64,000 bases of DNA from Anopheles merus (lineage: Eukaryota > Arthropoda > Insecta > Diptera > Culicidae): NCBI RefSeq assembly GCF_017562075.2, contig NC_054082.1, forward strand, positions 23,381,960-23,445,959. The letters run 5' to 3'. This document shows, piece after piece, positions 40,601-54,589 of the stretch. The notes under the pieces were generated by a model. It had not been told where the DNA came from. It saw only the letters and a program-made list of their open reading frames with translations, and ran no database searches. Positions within the stretch are counted from its first letter, which is position 1. Every line of letters starts with the position of its first letter. The position numbers and the translations under genes are program-made.

Positions 40601-42737
40601 ATTTAGATCTTTAAAGACAAAAGACTAAATCGATTAAATTGGGTATGTCAATCGAACGTTTTCTTTTAAGCTCTTTCCGAGAAGGTTCAGGAGCTACAAC
40701 CGATAAAGCCCCAAATGGGACTTTCTGTTTATTTTCCTCCCTTCGAGAGAACAACCGAAAATCAACTAACAATGTTCGAAGTGTTCGAAAGCACCCTCTG
40801 AGGGCTAAAGTTCAACACAACTTTGTAATTTAATGTTAATAGTAGAGCAAATACTTCAACAAATACAGTCGTTTGATTAGATGTAAGCAGTCAAACACAA
40901 ATATAGGGTTTTTTACAAATACTTTCAAGGCAGAGGCTCTCAGTCTCCAATGTTTTGTTCCAACCACTGTCTCGAGCAGAACGAATGCAACCCTGTACAA
41001 GAGGATACATGGTTCCGAATAAATAAATAATGTTTAAGGAAAAAATCCTATTGCAATAATACGAATCCCAACTTGGCTTGGATAAAAATAAGAAAGGCAA
41101 ACGCACGCATTCCACCCACGAGCGGGCACACACACTCACACACAAATCCGGCAGAAGTCTGCAAGGGAAAAATAAAAGCAAATATTACCATTCGAAAGAA
41201 AAATTTATGATTTAAGTTTTCCCCGTAGCAGCGTATGCCATATTTCTTCATCTTTATCTTCAGTTTACAGTTCGCCCTGCCATGCAAAGAGGGAAAGATA
41301 GAAGATTAGGGAATAGTACGGATGCCGGGGACGATAATTTGTGCAGAGAGCATGAGGGAATGGAAAACATTCAACAATAATGTAGCGTCTTCGTTGCCCC
41401 GGCAGGCAGTGGCAGTAGGGCAGAATGCTAAAGAAAAACGAAAGCGAACAACAATTCATACCCAGGCAAAACAGAGAGGGAAAATCTTCGTTGGCATTTT
41501 TCTTTCTCCGAGCCATCCGCTCCCGTGCAACCTGTAGGGCCGGTTCGCCCCGTCCAACCGGGTGGCGTCCGGAATGGATCGGAAGCGCAATAATGCAAAC
41601 ATACAAGCATTCCATCCGGGGAAGGGCCCACGCGCCCTTACGAGCCTGTCACTCGTGTCCATTATTGAGAGTCTCTTCCGCGAACTGCCATGCAAGGCGA
41701 GGGGCGTCGGAGCCGTGAAGTATTTCGATTATTAAACAGCCACAAACAGCACCCCTCCTTTGGTCCCATCGCTGGACATCATTTTTGCCGTGGGTCCAGT
41801 GGGCAATTTCGGTTGCAGTTTGCCTACACAACACATCCCCAGCGTCTATCTATTTTCTCTTCACGTGCGTGCGTGAAACATGGCAAGACGCATTACATCA
41901 ACACAGCCACACATTCTGCCGTGTCTCTGCTGCGCGCATTATCCATGCTCAGCACACCGAACACGTTCTCTCGCTTTCTACCCGCTCCCCTCCCCTCGGG
42001 GGCTCGGCTGGAATGGATAAGAAAACAGCCGAAGCGTGGAAACAATGGCGCAACAGGACGACTCTACCGCGGCCTTTCCTTTTCCTTCCGAACGACCCGG
42101 GGTATGGTGGAATGGTGCAATATTTGGGGTAAATTATTTGATTCCTTCGTGTTTGCCCGGTTTCCCTTTCCCCTGGCTGCCCCTTTCAGGGACCACCACC
42201 CTCCCATTCGGATTGGCTTTTTCCATTAAATTGCAAATTGATGGAAAAAAGTCGACCTCACCGGTCGTACGTTCGGTCGGTTTTCCCGCACAGTACGGGT
42301 GCGTTGTGTTCCAGCATCTCGGGCAGGTGTGTCTCGGAGGAAAAAAAGCCCTCTGCCTCTTACTGCCTTCTTTGGCCACCCACCTCTAGGGCTTTGGGCC
42401 GAGTCGAGCCAGTGGAAGCATAATAATGGGTGTCCATGTTTTCTTTACGCGCGCGCGCGCGGGCGCTGGGCCTGTCCTGCGCTGTGATTATTTCCCACCG
42501 GTCCAGTTTGTCCTGTCCATCCCCCCAAAAGCCTCAGGATGTTAATTTCCGGTCGAGTTCGGCCAGATTTGTTAGCTTCCTCTGGTGTTTTCTTTCTCCT
42601 TCCCTGCCTCGCATCATTGTTGCGTCTCGTACATTTCAACGCTTTGCTCCTTCGCGTCGCTGTTTACCTATCGCTGCTATGTAAGAAGATAGTACCCGTT
42701 TGCCCAAAGATGCGGTTCAAGGTCTTGCCTCATCGTA

Positions 42738-42864
<127 letters not shown>

Positions 42865-45800
42865 CTTTCTATATACGCGTCCCCTGTTGTACGGTCAATC
42901 AGGTCAAAACGATCCATCTTGTTGCAGTAAATGCTTCGTTACTGGCCTCGAATCAGCCTTCCGTTCGTAGTTGTTTGTACACTGTCCACGAAGTCACCGT
43001 TTAATCAACTTACCCGTTGGTGGTCATTTCCTCACACCTCCTTCCACCGCACGCACGCGATGTACCGATGTTTGTTTGCTCTACCGATCTACGAGTAGCA
43101 GCACCACTTCCCTTAAACGAATCCAGTTAAAGCGCATCACATCTGGGGAACCAACGTTGAAGCTCCCCAATTATATGATGAATCTTGCTTCCCTTTTCTT
43201 GATAACATTCAAACAAACACACACACACACACACACAAGAGCTCACCCACTGCCCGGCAGGCATCTCGTCTGTGGTTGTTTTTTTCATGTTTGTGCAAAC
43301 GCTTTCCGCTTGCAGCGAGAAAGGATGGGATGTATGTTTTTGTTTTCCGCACAAAGTTAATTCAAACTTTTACCCCATTTTGTGGTCCCCTTGGGGGAGC
43401 AAAGGGAGGTGTAATAATGTTCAGGAATCTCTATCGATGACTTCATCCTGGTTTCAAACCCGGGATGAACCATGAAACGAACTCGTGTAATCAAAAGATA
43501 CCCGCAGGCAGACAGAAAAAGAGGCACAGTACATGGTACGCAATACCATGATGCGTTTGTAAAGCGTTCTCATGCAAACTGAAAGTAATTTTCTACACAC
43601 AAAAGAACAGTGATTTGATGCGCAAATCAGCAAAAAAAGAAAATGTGTTCGAAAGCAAGATGTTATCTTTTAGCTTCCACTTTTCTCTCTCTCCCTCTCT
43701 CTTCGTCTGCGCTGCGCTGTAATCGAACGTTATTGATAACGCAATCCATCATTCGTTGAGCAAGAGCAACACTGTTTCGCTATTTTAAGGCGGAAAAGTT
43801 GGGTTTGCTTTATAAGGAGCGATACGTTTTTGTTGAATTTGTTTTTGCTTTTTTTTAAAGGGCGTTTAAAGCAAAAGTTTTAGTGGTTGAAGATGTACTG
43901 TGTTTTGATAAGGAAAACATTAATTTGTTCTATTTCGAAGAAGAAAAGTTTCTTTTTTTATCCAACCAAAGTTTAACTGAAATTTCACCCTCATGTCACA
44001 TTTATAGCATTTTCCAGCAACGTAACGCCCAGACGTTACACTTGTGTTGTAAATAAGTTACAAAATTCTTTTTACCACTCTTGTTCGTTTGGTTGTGTTG
44101 TTGTTAGTTGGCTGCCTGGTTGAAAGTTGTTTTTGCTAATGGCAAGCGTTTGACAACTCAGGGAAAACTATTTCAATATTCAACTTTAGAAAACATGAAC
44201 ATCTGTGAATATTTTGCTACAGATTGCTTGTTTGGCGTTTCACTGTGCAGCAGTATGTCTTGACAAATATTGTACTCTTTTCACATTTTGTCAAATAAGA
44301 TTCGTATTGTGTTTGTTCCGAACAATGACAAAATGATTGTTTCTTTATACAATATACATAAATATTGATCACACAAAACCAGGGATCTAAAACGAATTGA
44401 AACTCCCCAACACAAAAAACTCATTTTAAGAATTAAAACAATCTCTACATTGCACATTGAATGCAAAAGCGTGCTCCAAAAGCGTGTTACACTCATTTCA
44501 ATGGGTGTAACAAAACACACTCTTCTTTTCTCCTGCAAGTCTTAAAATGGAAAACAAAATCGCTTTACGATTGCAAAAAACTTTACGACCACACACAGCA
44601 TCGCATTTTGAACGTCACTTATTTGTTGATGCATGATGAAGCCGGTAATGCTCTCCAGCTACTAATTAATTCAAGCATTTTATTACAAATGCGAGGCGCT
44701 GTCATTACATAAAGCTACGTGCTTAAGGCCCGCACCAGCCATCGCTCTTATCTTCAAGTGTTGCTCTTAACAGTTTAATCTGCACCCGCATCCATCGAAC
44801 ATGCTGTATGTGTGCTCCCTCTTCAAGCACTCAATTTGTTGACAAACCAGGGAAAGGAAGTGAAACAAAAAAAAAACAACCACACCACAAAACACTTTGG
44901 TGCAAATTTAATGAGACAATTTAAGTACCCATTTGATATGGCTCGTATTCAATAGCGCGTCTTGCAAGGAGTCGAATCAAACTTTCCCTCCCCTGATTGT
45001 ATCGTCTGCTGCCTAGTGAATAATAAAAAAGGCCCTTTTCCCAGCATTGGTGGATAACAACTTCCAAAACCAACCATTTACCACCCACTCGTTAAGCCAC
45101 CCACGGGCTCATCAAAATCTATCAGAACCCCCTTTGTGGAATGAATTGAAGCACACTTAACTGACTTTGTTCCAATGCGGGTAGGGGAGTCTTAATTCAA
45201 TTTATTGGAAAATAATTTCGGTCACACACGTACACATGTCACCCGACCAACAGCCACTTCCGGGGGCGCTTTAGCGATGAAAGGTGGAAGCGATAGCGTG
45301 GAACAAGCTTTCCCTTTAAATCCCCGTTTCTACTCAGTTCGCTTCCCCCCTCCCCCCCCCCCTTCGATCAACCGTTCCCAATGCCGTCACGGTTCGATCG
45401 TATGCATATTTTAGACGCATCCAAGCGACGAATCATTCAGTGGTTTTGGAATTTCGTATTCAAACCATGCCGTGTGCTCAAGGGATCTCTGGTATCTGGG
45501 TCATCCGGTAAGGAGGCACTGGATCCCTTCGATCGATGGCTTTCGTTCCCGAAACGCCAAACGAAACACCAGCCGGCTAGCGTCGTAAAGTTTCCCATGC
45601 TTTACAACCACACCCCGTCACACCGGCAGCGTAGCAGTAAATCTGGCCACAATCGACACAACCTTCGAAAAGGCTACGTTGCGAAGCCAGGCTCACAAAG
45701 AAAATACCACACCTAACCACCGTTCCCGAACCGTTCGCGTCAAGGGGTTTGAACCGCGGTTCAATTGCTGCTTCCCGCGCTTCCCTGCATGCAAACCAAA

Positions 45801-47873
45801 TCGTCATCGCCAATGTCGTGCCTTGCGTGCACGTATTATTGACGACGAATCGAAACCGAAATCCGGTGACCGGTTTCGCAATGCTTCGAAGGTCCCGACC
45901 GATTTCTCGACTTCCCCTTCCCTTCGGGCCTTAAGCCACAAGCCGCAGCTCAACCGCATGCCTATGTGTGTGAGAGAGTGTTTCGGGGCTCACTAGTTCC
46001 CAAGACATGTCCATCGGTTGCACGGTGGTTGCGGACCATAAATCATGCACCACCCCAATGAGAAAGGTACGGGCAAAATGGGGAAGCATAAAACTATTTG
46101 CTGAATAATAGTAGGTTCAGTTCAACGGATCGGGCCGATTTCGAAGGCGGAATCATCGACGAATGTTAGCAGCTGTTGTTGTTACCAGCTTGGGAAGGAC
46201 TTGCGATGTTGCCAGCGGGGGAATGGAACATTCTTCGGCAGCCCTACAGCGCGTGGTGGCCTTCAGCGCGACAGCGCCATCGATGGCTTTAATGATACTT
46301 CCGCGGTTAACTATGTGATTTATTGGATAAATTTATGACTCAAGGTGGAAAAGCGGACTGGAGATAGTCTGAAACGGAGGAGATTTTGGGGTATAAATTA
46401 ACTCCCGGTGAGAACTGTGTCAGCTTAGCAAACAGGGCTATTATTACAGCCATGTAGTTAACAAACATTCTATTACACCCTGCTGCAAAACAGTGGCAGT
46501 TTACATGAAAATGATTTTGTGTTCGTTTTGTTGTTGTTGTTGTAATGGTGCTCTTTCCAAAAATCTCACAACCAAATCCCATCTGACCAAATCTGTTCGT
46601 TTTCGGCTTAATGAACACACCAACTTGCCCAAAAAACACGGCACATTCCTCGCACAACTCGCTTGCGGTCGAGAGGGTACTGGAAACTTTTCGGTTCCCT
46701 TTTCTTTCACGACAATTCAGGCTTTTGTCATGCTGATTTGCATGTAGACGAAGGTAATATCCCTGAACAGGAGGTGGTGAAAGGGTGATCCCCAGTGCAT
46801 CACTTCGTCGTACGTCGGCAAAACTTTCCTCCGCACTTTGTGCACAACAGTTCATCAAACCTTAGGCCAGTTCTGAGGGACAACACACAAAGTGTCGTCG
46901 CTGGACAGCATGTCTGTGTTTCTCACCACCCGCCCCTGCTAAAGCGCCTCGGCAAACCGCATGGGGGATCAAACTCTACCAAATGGACGCACGCTTTCCT
47001 ATGCTTCGGTAAGCGGTGTTGTCTAAAAATTGGTGACAAAAGTTTCATCATTTCCGTAACGCCGTGCCCGTACGATCTACCGTAGCAAAGCGGAACAGCG
47101 TACAGGCACAGTGAGATGAACCGGAGATGGTCCGGATTGATGACCCGGTTGGTTGTGGTTGTGGTGTGGCTAGAACGGGAAGACACCGGTACCGGGCGAA
47201 AGGCGCGGGAACTCATTCGAGCAAAAGTTTTGCTCATTTTATTGCCTCCGGGGAGCGACTGGTTCTTCATTCGGTTTGGTTGAAAGGCCGAGCCCCTGTG
47301 GTTCGGCTACCCCTTTGCTTCGCTGTGCCTGTATATCGTCGGTACAGGGAAACAGATGGACGGACGTTGTAAGGTAGTTTCAGTTATTCTGATTTCGACA
47401 GAGAGTTCGTCGCTTGCTGCCTCGTATTGGCACACTGTACGCTCGTTCTTTCGTATGACCGCCCGTATGGGATTAATTTTGTGTAGAAGATGGAACAAAA
47501 AAAACTCAGAGAGCAACAGACACTTACCCCATTTCTGTTTCAGCACACCATCGATCCGTTCCAGCAGCAAGTGTTAGTGTAAAAACAGTGAACAGTGCAC
47601 AGGGAAAAGAGTTTGGAGAATAGAACGAAAAAACAAAACAGTAGCTGGAGGTCATCCACAAAATTGCATTCTTCAAGCGTACGGAATAGAACGGAATAGA
47701 AGGGAACAGACCCCTATCCATTCGCGGAAGGCAAGTGATGTGAAGGTGGGTCCCAGTGTCATAGTATAGAACGCAAGCTGCCCAAACCTCGCTCTCGGCT
47801 GGCTGTAAGTAGAACAGCAAGCTCGTACTGTTTCGCCACGGACGACATTTTTGCTTGGTGTTATATCTTACAG

Positions 47874-48054
47874 TGAGCCGGGACGGGGAAATTCAACGAA
47901 AATCGAGCAACTGGTCCGAGATGTACATCGTTCACAGTGAGACACGACAAACTGGAACACACACCGGAGAGGAAGTGGCTATATCTAGCAAGAGATACAT
48001 TATTACAATTAACCATTATCACACTTTCCTTTGTGTGGTCGGACGGTGGAGCAG
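47874..48054 (+). other. weak candidate exon
   Basis: A good acceptor (GGTGTTATATCTTACAG) ends at 47873 and AG followed by GTGATT lies at 48053-48060. One frame is open throughout the 181 bases, entering in phase 1 and leaving in phase 2. The encoded sequence is mixed and hydrophilic but matches no family I know. Its length is not a multiple of three, so it could not be a cassette exon between the two flanking phase-1 exons without breaking the frame. It could only belong to an alternative transcript, or be chance. Confidence 0.15.
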
Positions 48055-48425
48055 GTGATTTCGGGCGCGCTGAATTGGCTCAATTAAAGATAATTTGAGT
48101 GCACAAAAACTATTATGTGTGTGTGGTGAGAAATGTTAAAAAGAGTTGAAGGTTTAAATCAGTACCAAGGAAAGGATAAATTCAATGCTTGAACGTAGAG
48201 CTTTTGAATAATTAAAAGATATTGAATCTCTTAAGGGTGTAATTAATGGGGCTCTACAAAAGGCTCTAGACATATAAACCTCTTCGATACAGAGCTATTA
48301 ATATTTTGTAGATCATTATGTTAAAATACGATTTGCATAGATCCTCCATTCTCCAATCGTCCTATCGTCTTTACATCACACACCTCAAATGACCTGCGTA
48401 TCCTGTTCAGGCAGAATCTCGTTAA

Positions 48426-49542
48426 AGGGTAAATGTACCAATAAAGGTCCAATTTGTAGTGGTACGGATGTGTTGTAATGGATTTCAAGTGTCAGGAAAA
48501 ACAATTTCTGATTATTTTAACACATTACACATTGGAATATGTATTATCTTTGCAATCCCAACCATTTTTACCATGAAACACATCAAATGTACAAAAAAAT
48601 ACATATTTTTGTGACTGCCTCGTTGTACTTACAATGGTGGTATGGTTCCTATAGTCGTCGTATTGTGTTCCTATAGTGGTGGTAAACAAAGATGCGTCAA
48701 AAAACAGTGTGTAATAACAATGGAACTTAATTTTGAAGCTATTCTCGTGTAAATAGCAAGTACTACTGCTATTTGATTGATTTTTTTTTCGTAAAAAATG
48801 TATGAATTTGATTGATGAAAATGAAATTGACTCAAGTACTGAATAACTACTTTAGACAATATTTTCATCAATCAAATTCATACATTTTTACGACCCCTGT
48901 CGTCAACCCACACCCAGAAGAGTTTGCTTGATTTGAAGTCGATTTTTTCGATCAGCCAGATAAGCGAATGTTGGCCTTTGTTTGGTAAATTACTTACAGA
49001 AAATCCATTTTTGTTGCTTATTTTTATGAAAACAGTGCGACATGTCAAAAATGTCGTCGAAAAAAAATCTAAAATTACCTGTTTTTATTGATTTTAGAAC
49101 TAAGACCACTATAGGAACATGCCTGTTCGGTGTACCTATAAGGGCACTATCGTAAAAAAACACTCAAAAAAACGTAAATATGATCAAAAGGCAATAAATT
49201 TGAATAAAACAATATCATTTGATAACAATTATGATAAAAATACTAATAATTGCGTTGTTATGTGGTCTTTTCGAAAGTTAACAAAACTATGAGTATCGTT
49301 ATGAAATCCTAAGGATTTTGGAAAAATGTTAATACCTTTCACAAAACAATGGATTTTTCGGTCACTAAGACGCGGAATGGCTCCATTTTACTTTTAAATC
49401 CTTTGTAAAAGGCCAGATAACATTTTACACTATCATAAATAACTTAACTACTGTTAATTTATCGTATTTATATATCGTATATCGCATTTTATTGCAAAAC
49501 CACCACTATTGGTACTACCACCACTATAGGTACGTTTACCCT
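48426..49542. mobile_element. MITE-like non-autonomous DNA transposon (possibly PIF/Harbinger type)
   Basis: The ends are inverted: AGGGTAAATGTACC at the left and GGTACGTTTACCCT at the right pair with one mismatch. The left end is flanked by TAA and the right end overlaps or abuts TAA, consistent with a three-base TAA target duplication, which is typical of PIF/Harbinger elements. The interior is AT-rich, has no transposase frame, and carries several copies of a CCTATAGT(G/C)GTGGTA-like motif in both orientations (48645-48662, 48667-48684, 49105-49118, 49500-49533). A separate long inverted repeat lies at 48790-48892. The superfamily is inferred; the element boundaries are read directly. Confidence 0.7.
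48790..48892. repeat. 32-33 base inverted repeat with 38-base loop
   Basis: The left arm (48790-48822) and right arm (48861-48892) are reverse complements over 32 bases, with a single extra A in the left arm. This is the strongest foldback structure in the window, and transcribed RNA would form a long, almost perfect hairpin. It lies within the MITE-like element and may be part of it or a nested palindromic insertion. Confidence 0.9.
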
Positions 49543-51885
49543 AAGTGAACTAATTAGTGCGTCAAATAAGAACCTAGATTAAAAGTTGTCCTCATTACAC
49601 TAAATCAATGTAATCCTTTTATGCACATACATACTTCTCTGTTGTTTCCGATACTTGAAACTTGTTTAATATATTAATATTTTTAATCTAGAATATAAAA
49701 CAAACAGCCATAAAACTTTACAACACTCCGTCTGTGAAGTTAACTCCGCTAATGACATGATCATAAATTGAAAACTTACTACCAAAACCGTACAGAACAC
49801 TCGGGACACAACCATTTCTCCATTCTGCCACTGACCATTCATTTATCTACAGCCGTGTATTGTTCGTTTATCAAAACGTAACCTCAATAAACCCCCCCGG
49901 CCTAATAATTAAACGCCATGCTCAGTCTTATTCAATAGGCGTTGCCGAAACAATCACACGTACCAAGAACTGAATCGTGTTCATTCAACTGAATCGTTAA
50001 CGCACATTTTCAGATCAAACGAAATCATTATAATGCCCTTGGACAGCATCACCCCAACGAAACACCCACACTGAAAAGGAGCCACACCACAGGGCACACC
50101 AGCAACAAAAAGGCGATACAACCCCCCCCCCATTTGGACATAATAGTGCTCACTAGCACATAAAACAATTCGCTGAAAAACTGATTTAATTTACCCCGAT
50201 CTTTACTCCGCTTCAGATATTGCCATCGCACACACACACACTCCCCTTTGAAATGATGGCGTGGTGGTCATTAATTTTGCCGCCTTAAATATCACTCATT
50301 ACAGGGACTTACTGAAACCACCCGCACACCACGCCTCTTTGCAGACGATTTCGCATTCGTTCGCTTTTGTCGTTCGCAGGCTGGTGAGCTGTTGCTCGTT
50401 CAGTTCAGCCATTTTCCCAACTCCCATGCCCTCGTAGGGCCGGCCCCCCTTTTTCCACCTCCCCATTCGGGAATGTCCACAATGACACATCGCCATCAAC
50501 GCTACCACCAGGCCAGGCCAACAAAAGCGGCACCACTCCACTCTTGGGGCAAGTTGGCGATAGTCACTCCGGCTTTTGTGCGCTGTGCGTGTGGCCTTTT
50601 TTTTAGTGTGCATTTGATCGTTTCTCCGCTTCCGCTTTCTGCGTTCCGCAATGTTTACGGAGAAGTTCAGGGGCGGGGAGAGTGCGTGTTTTTTATTGGC
50701 CAGGACTGTGCCGAGGTCAGGCTCGTAAATATGCCGCACCAATCTGTCATCATTTATTGCGCACACAGCGGCACACCCAAGCAAGGACCCGTCCCTCGAC
50801 CAGCTCGTAATGAAGGATAACACCAGCCAAAAGCCGCTTATTTTCGCCAATTAAAAATCATCCCCCCCACCCGCTCACGCTGCCTGCTGTTGGGCACCGT
50901 CGCCACATTGCCGACCACACAGACGGGCCGGAGAGACGCTTGCAAAGAGGGAGTTTTGTATGTGTGTGTGTGTGCCAACAAAAGTGCAACAAACGAACGT
51001 GACCGTAATAATAAGTGCGATTTCAAAAGATTTTCCCATCGATGGCTTTCCCATCCCTTTTCCCCCTCATCTGTTGTTTTTATCTGCTGTTTGGCTCCAC
51101 CAGTGCACGGAGCAAACGGCATGAGTACGGGGAAAAGGATTCCCCTGGGAGGAGAGCCGAAGCAAAAAAGCACCGAGAGTGACCGGTCGCGAGCGACGAC
51201 GAGTGGGACGAGCGGCAAGGACCGACCGGCTCAACTAACGACCGGATGTTTTGGGCAAATAGAATTAAATCCCCGTCCTTTATTTACTTTCCAAATTGAG
51301 CTTCTTCCGAGCCGGACCGTGGGCTTCGCTTGTGGACACTTTGTCCTTTGTCCCCTCGGCTCCGCTCATACACTCAAGACCTTCTCATCGCGCGCCGGCC
51401 AAGGAAAGGGTGTATGAAGGTGGTATTAGTGATAATAAACTTTTCACTTCAACTGGGGGCTGGCCTTGCCACAGCCCCGGTCCTCAGCCTCACTCGGCAA
51501 GCTGAAGCAACCGACAATTTAGCCAGCAGCATGCTCACCAGTTAGGCAATGCTCTGGCCGCCCTTTTAAGACTGGTCATTCGTTGTTCTTCGCAGGGCGG
51601 CAGGAAATTAAGCCGAACGAAGGAACGCTGCCGAAACAGCGTCTCGTACACCCAAACACACCCACACACACTTACACCCACATCGCCTAGAGTGCTTTGC
51701 ATGCGCTCGCCCACAGCCAAACAGAAGCCCGGGATGACAACCGGTAAGGGTGACGCTTTCGTAATTAGTGAAATTGCTTCCAGTCCCCGAGCTTCGCTCC
51801 AACCGTTTGCTCCCACCCACCCACAAGCTGCTCCGGGTAATTGGTTGTTCGTTAAGTAACTACCGAGCTTCGTTGCGACCAATCT

Positions 51886-51906
51886 CCCCCCCCCCCCCCC
51901 CGGGGG
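51886..51906. repeat. poly(C)/poly(G) junction
   Basis: Sixteen C residues are followed directly by five G residues, giving a small snap-back sequence. Confidence 0.88.
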
Positions 51907-53449
51907 TAGGTGGGAGACCGGGGAAGCATCGAATCGAAAGCTCGGGCGCCGGAAGCGTCGATCGATCGTTCGAGTATCGTAAAATTGAACACAAACCCGC
52001 ATGGAGCATTTCACCGCCAAACCGGCCCAGTCACCAGATGGTTCCAGTTGGCGGTGTTGTACCAGCACTATTTGCACGACCGTCTGCTTAAGCGAGCCAA
52101 ACACTTACGCGATGTTTGCGAAGCTTGTCCGCTGTGGCGCTGGTGAGGATCACGTTTCTCTATCATTCCTTTGCGTTGTGATCAGAGCTGGTATGGTGAT
52201 GGTAGTATCAGGGAAAAAAGCACTCTCGCAAACACAGCAGCTTCTTTACGAGAGCCCTTCCAAACCGGTGTCAAGCTGCGTTGGCAAACAAATTGATACT
52301 TATTTTCAACATTGTAAGTTTTCGTGATGTTGGGGAACCCTAAAGTTAAAAAAAAAACTCTTCGAAAAAAACGATGCAAACTCTCTGGCAATACACGAAA
52401 CCAGCAAATGCAAGCCTCATTCCCTAATAATGATATCCTCATCGAGAAAGATATCCCTACCTTGATGTGTTTATTAAAATCACTACAAATAGAAAACACT
52501 ACAAAAAGAAACTACTTCAGATTATCAGCGCAACATTTGATGCCGGAAACACACAAACAAACTGTTGATTATGCTGCAACACGCTGGCTCATGTCATGCC
52601 ACCGTTTAGCTTGCTGTGTATGCCCCATGCCAGCAACGAAGGTTGCTCACCCTTAACACAAAGCCGATTACCACTCGGTAAATGCACTCAAAATGCGGTA
52701 AAATATGCTTCATAATTGCTTAGCTGCAATGGCGCACCTTCCATTACAGCTCCCGCTACGTCGGAGCACAGTGATTGACCGCTGCACCGGAGCATGGTAA
52801 CAAACACGCGTCCGCCAGAGCATGTGTTTAGCGAATGTGAAAAGTCAAAATCTTTCCACAACCAACACACACAAGGAGGGAGTTCCCTTACGCCTAGAAA
52901 GTATTGCCCGCAATCATGCAAGATCCGGAAATGGGTTTGCTTGCTGCTGCTGCTGCTGCTGCTACTTCCGCAACTTGCGCTATAAAGCTGTTACAAAATT
53001 GTGCCAATTGCGCACGAAATCACAGCCACAATTTTGATCTTTCTGTCGGGCTAGTAAAAAAAACCGAGACTACCAAAGTACAGCAAGTCAATTTTAATAG
53101 TCGACACCGCGACACCGCGAAGCTTATCACTAATCCCTGCGATTGCTTGCCGGCTGCCGGTTGCGCGATGGCGCCATTTTAAATAAACCGGAAAGGGACA
53201 AGGAGGGACAGAAAGTGGAGAGGGTTTTTTCTCTTTTTGGCAGCCACACGTTTCCTGCACCTGCTAATCAAAATTTCCCATCGTTCGCGGTGTTCGTTAA
53301 TCTGATCGCGTACGGTTTATGGGGCGCTTTTCCGATGGATTTGCTCTCCCCGTTTCAGGGGCTTAAGGTGCGGGCTTCGTTGCTTGCTATCTTGCCACCA
53401 TGCTCGTAATGCTCGTGTACATAGCTTGTAGCACCATGGCAACAGGTAG

Positions 53450-53468
53450 TGGGGGGAAGGGGGGGGGA
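53450..53468 (+). other. G-rich run
   Basis: Two G runs of six and nine bases separated by AA; potential quadruplex-forming sequence. Confidence 0.6.
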
Positions 53469-53804
53469 GAAAGTACGGTTTGAAATTACTAACCCGCGTC
53501 AAACGAAACTGTTACAGTGCAGCGCTATAAATCGCTCAACACGTGCTGTGTAAACCTGTTGTGAGGATTGGATATTTATTATACGTTGTACGTTCGCGTA
53601 ATAAAGCTTCCATTTCTTGGGGCAAAAATTGCATTAAATCAAACAAACGTGGTGCATTTCTGGGGCGCGTAGGGAGCAGGAGTTTTGGATAACATGCAAC
53701 GCCGCCCCATTCTTTGTTGATTGCAGGAGCATCGGATCCCACTGAGACAACGCTCGCCAAAAAGGAAGCCTGGTGGTGCGAGGTGGTCGTGAGTAAATTC
53801 CATT

Positions 53805-53829
53805 ACCATCACCATTCTCATCATCATCA

Positions 53830-53862
<33 letters not shown>

Positions 53863-53863
53863 G
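53805..53863. repeat. composite (CAT)n and (TCG)n repeat
   Basis: CAT-rich units followed by about ten TCG units, in the same order and orientation as the composite repeat at 37031-37095. Confidence 0.93.
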
Positions 53864-54575
53864 TGTTGTCGTGCGTGGTGGAGCTACAATCTCGCCCACC
53901 GAGCGCTAAACTAACAACCACGCACCACCAACCAAGCGACAGATCGTTCCCTGATTACTGATACAGCGCCAAACAGTGGTGTTGGTGAAAAATGGTATAT
54001 ACCGTGGGTGGTGGCTACGGCTCGGAATATGAAAACCACACACTGCACAGCGTGGCGTCTTCGGGCACCTTACGTTGGTGTCACGTTGCTTGTGGTCCGG
54101 TTTTCTTGCCGCCCTTGCCTGCTAGAGCACTGGCTGAAATCTCGTTCTCCAATCCACCGTGCCACCGCGTGTTCACACGCCGGTTAGCACAGCGTTATAA
54201 TTAATTCTCACCGTTGGATTATACATATCTTTGCTATTAAACTTTATTTGCCTACCGGTTGGCGAATCGCAGGGTTTTGGAAGCGAGCGAGCAATGGGAA
54301 GATACAGCAACGGAGCAGCACATCGCTCTTCCGGAACCGGGATCTTGCTATCACCGAGCGTGGCAACGTTTTCTCCACCCCTAGCCTTGACGCGAGCCAC
54401 ACAAACGGCATAACAATTTGTGTATCTGCGTGTGTGTGTGTGTGTGTGAGTGTGTGTGTGTGTTTCTAGAAAGGTAAATGAGAACGAATAATCATCCTTT
54501 GCCTTCGGCTGGTGCTGGTTTCCTCATGCTCCGCGCGCCGGCTGAAAGGATTACTATTTGCTGTTTCGCGTATTT

Positions 54576-54589
54576 AACGCGATCGCGTT
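54576..54589. other. 14-base perfect palindrome with GATCGC core
   Basis: AACGCGATCGCGTT is self-complementary. It lies in the motif-dense segment described at 54541-55200. Confidence 0.7.

Larger units (their letters stand above)
43501..54540. other. intron block 3: contents
   Basis: Mostly AT-rich and non-coding from about 43560 to 44700 and 48120 to 50050. It contains the MITE-like element (48426-49542), a weak candidate exon at 47874-48054, a C16/G5 junction at 51886-51906, a (TGC)n tract near 52943-52961, a G-rich run at 53450-53468, a composite CAT/TCG repeat at 53805-53863 and a (GT)n tract at about 54430-54464. No protein domain is recognisable in any of its open frames. Confidence 0.6.

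Noticed and set aside
43435..43475. Minus-strand GGTTTGAAACC resembling a tRNA-type B box
   Set aside because: No A box at the right distance, no cloverleaf and no SINE body around it; it is part of a small inverted repeat.
51535..52104. 189-codon minus-strand open frame
   Set aside because: It reads through the C16/G5 homopolymer as a glycine run and shows no domain.
52324..52656. 110-codon plus-strand open frame, lysine- and leucine-containing
   Set aside because: It looks somewhat protein-like but has no recognisable domain, splice signals or codon bias, and is isolated within the intron.
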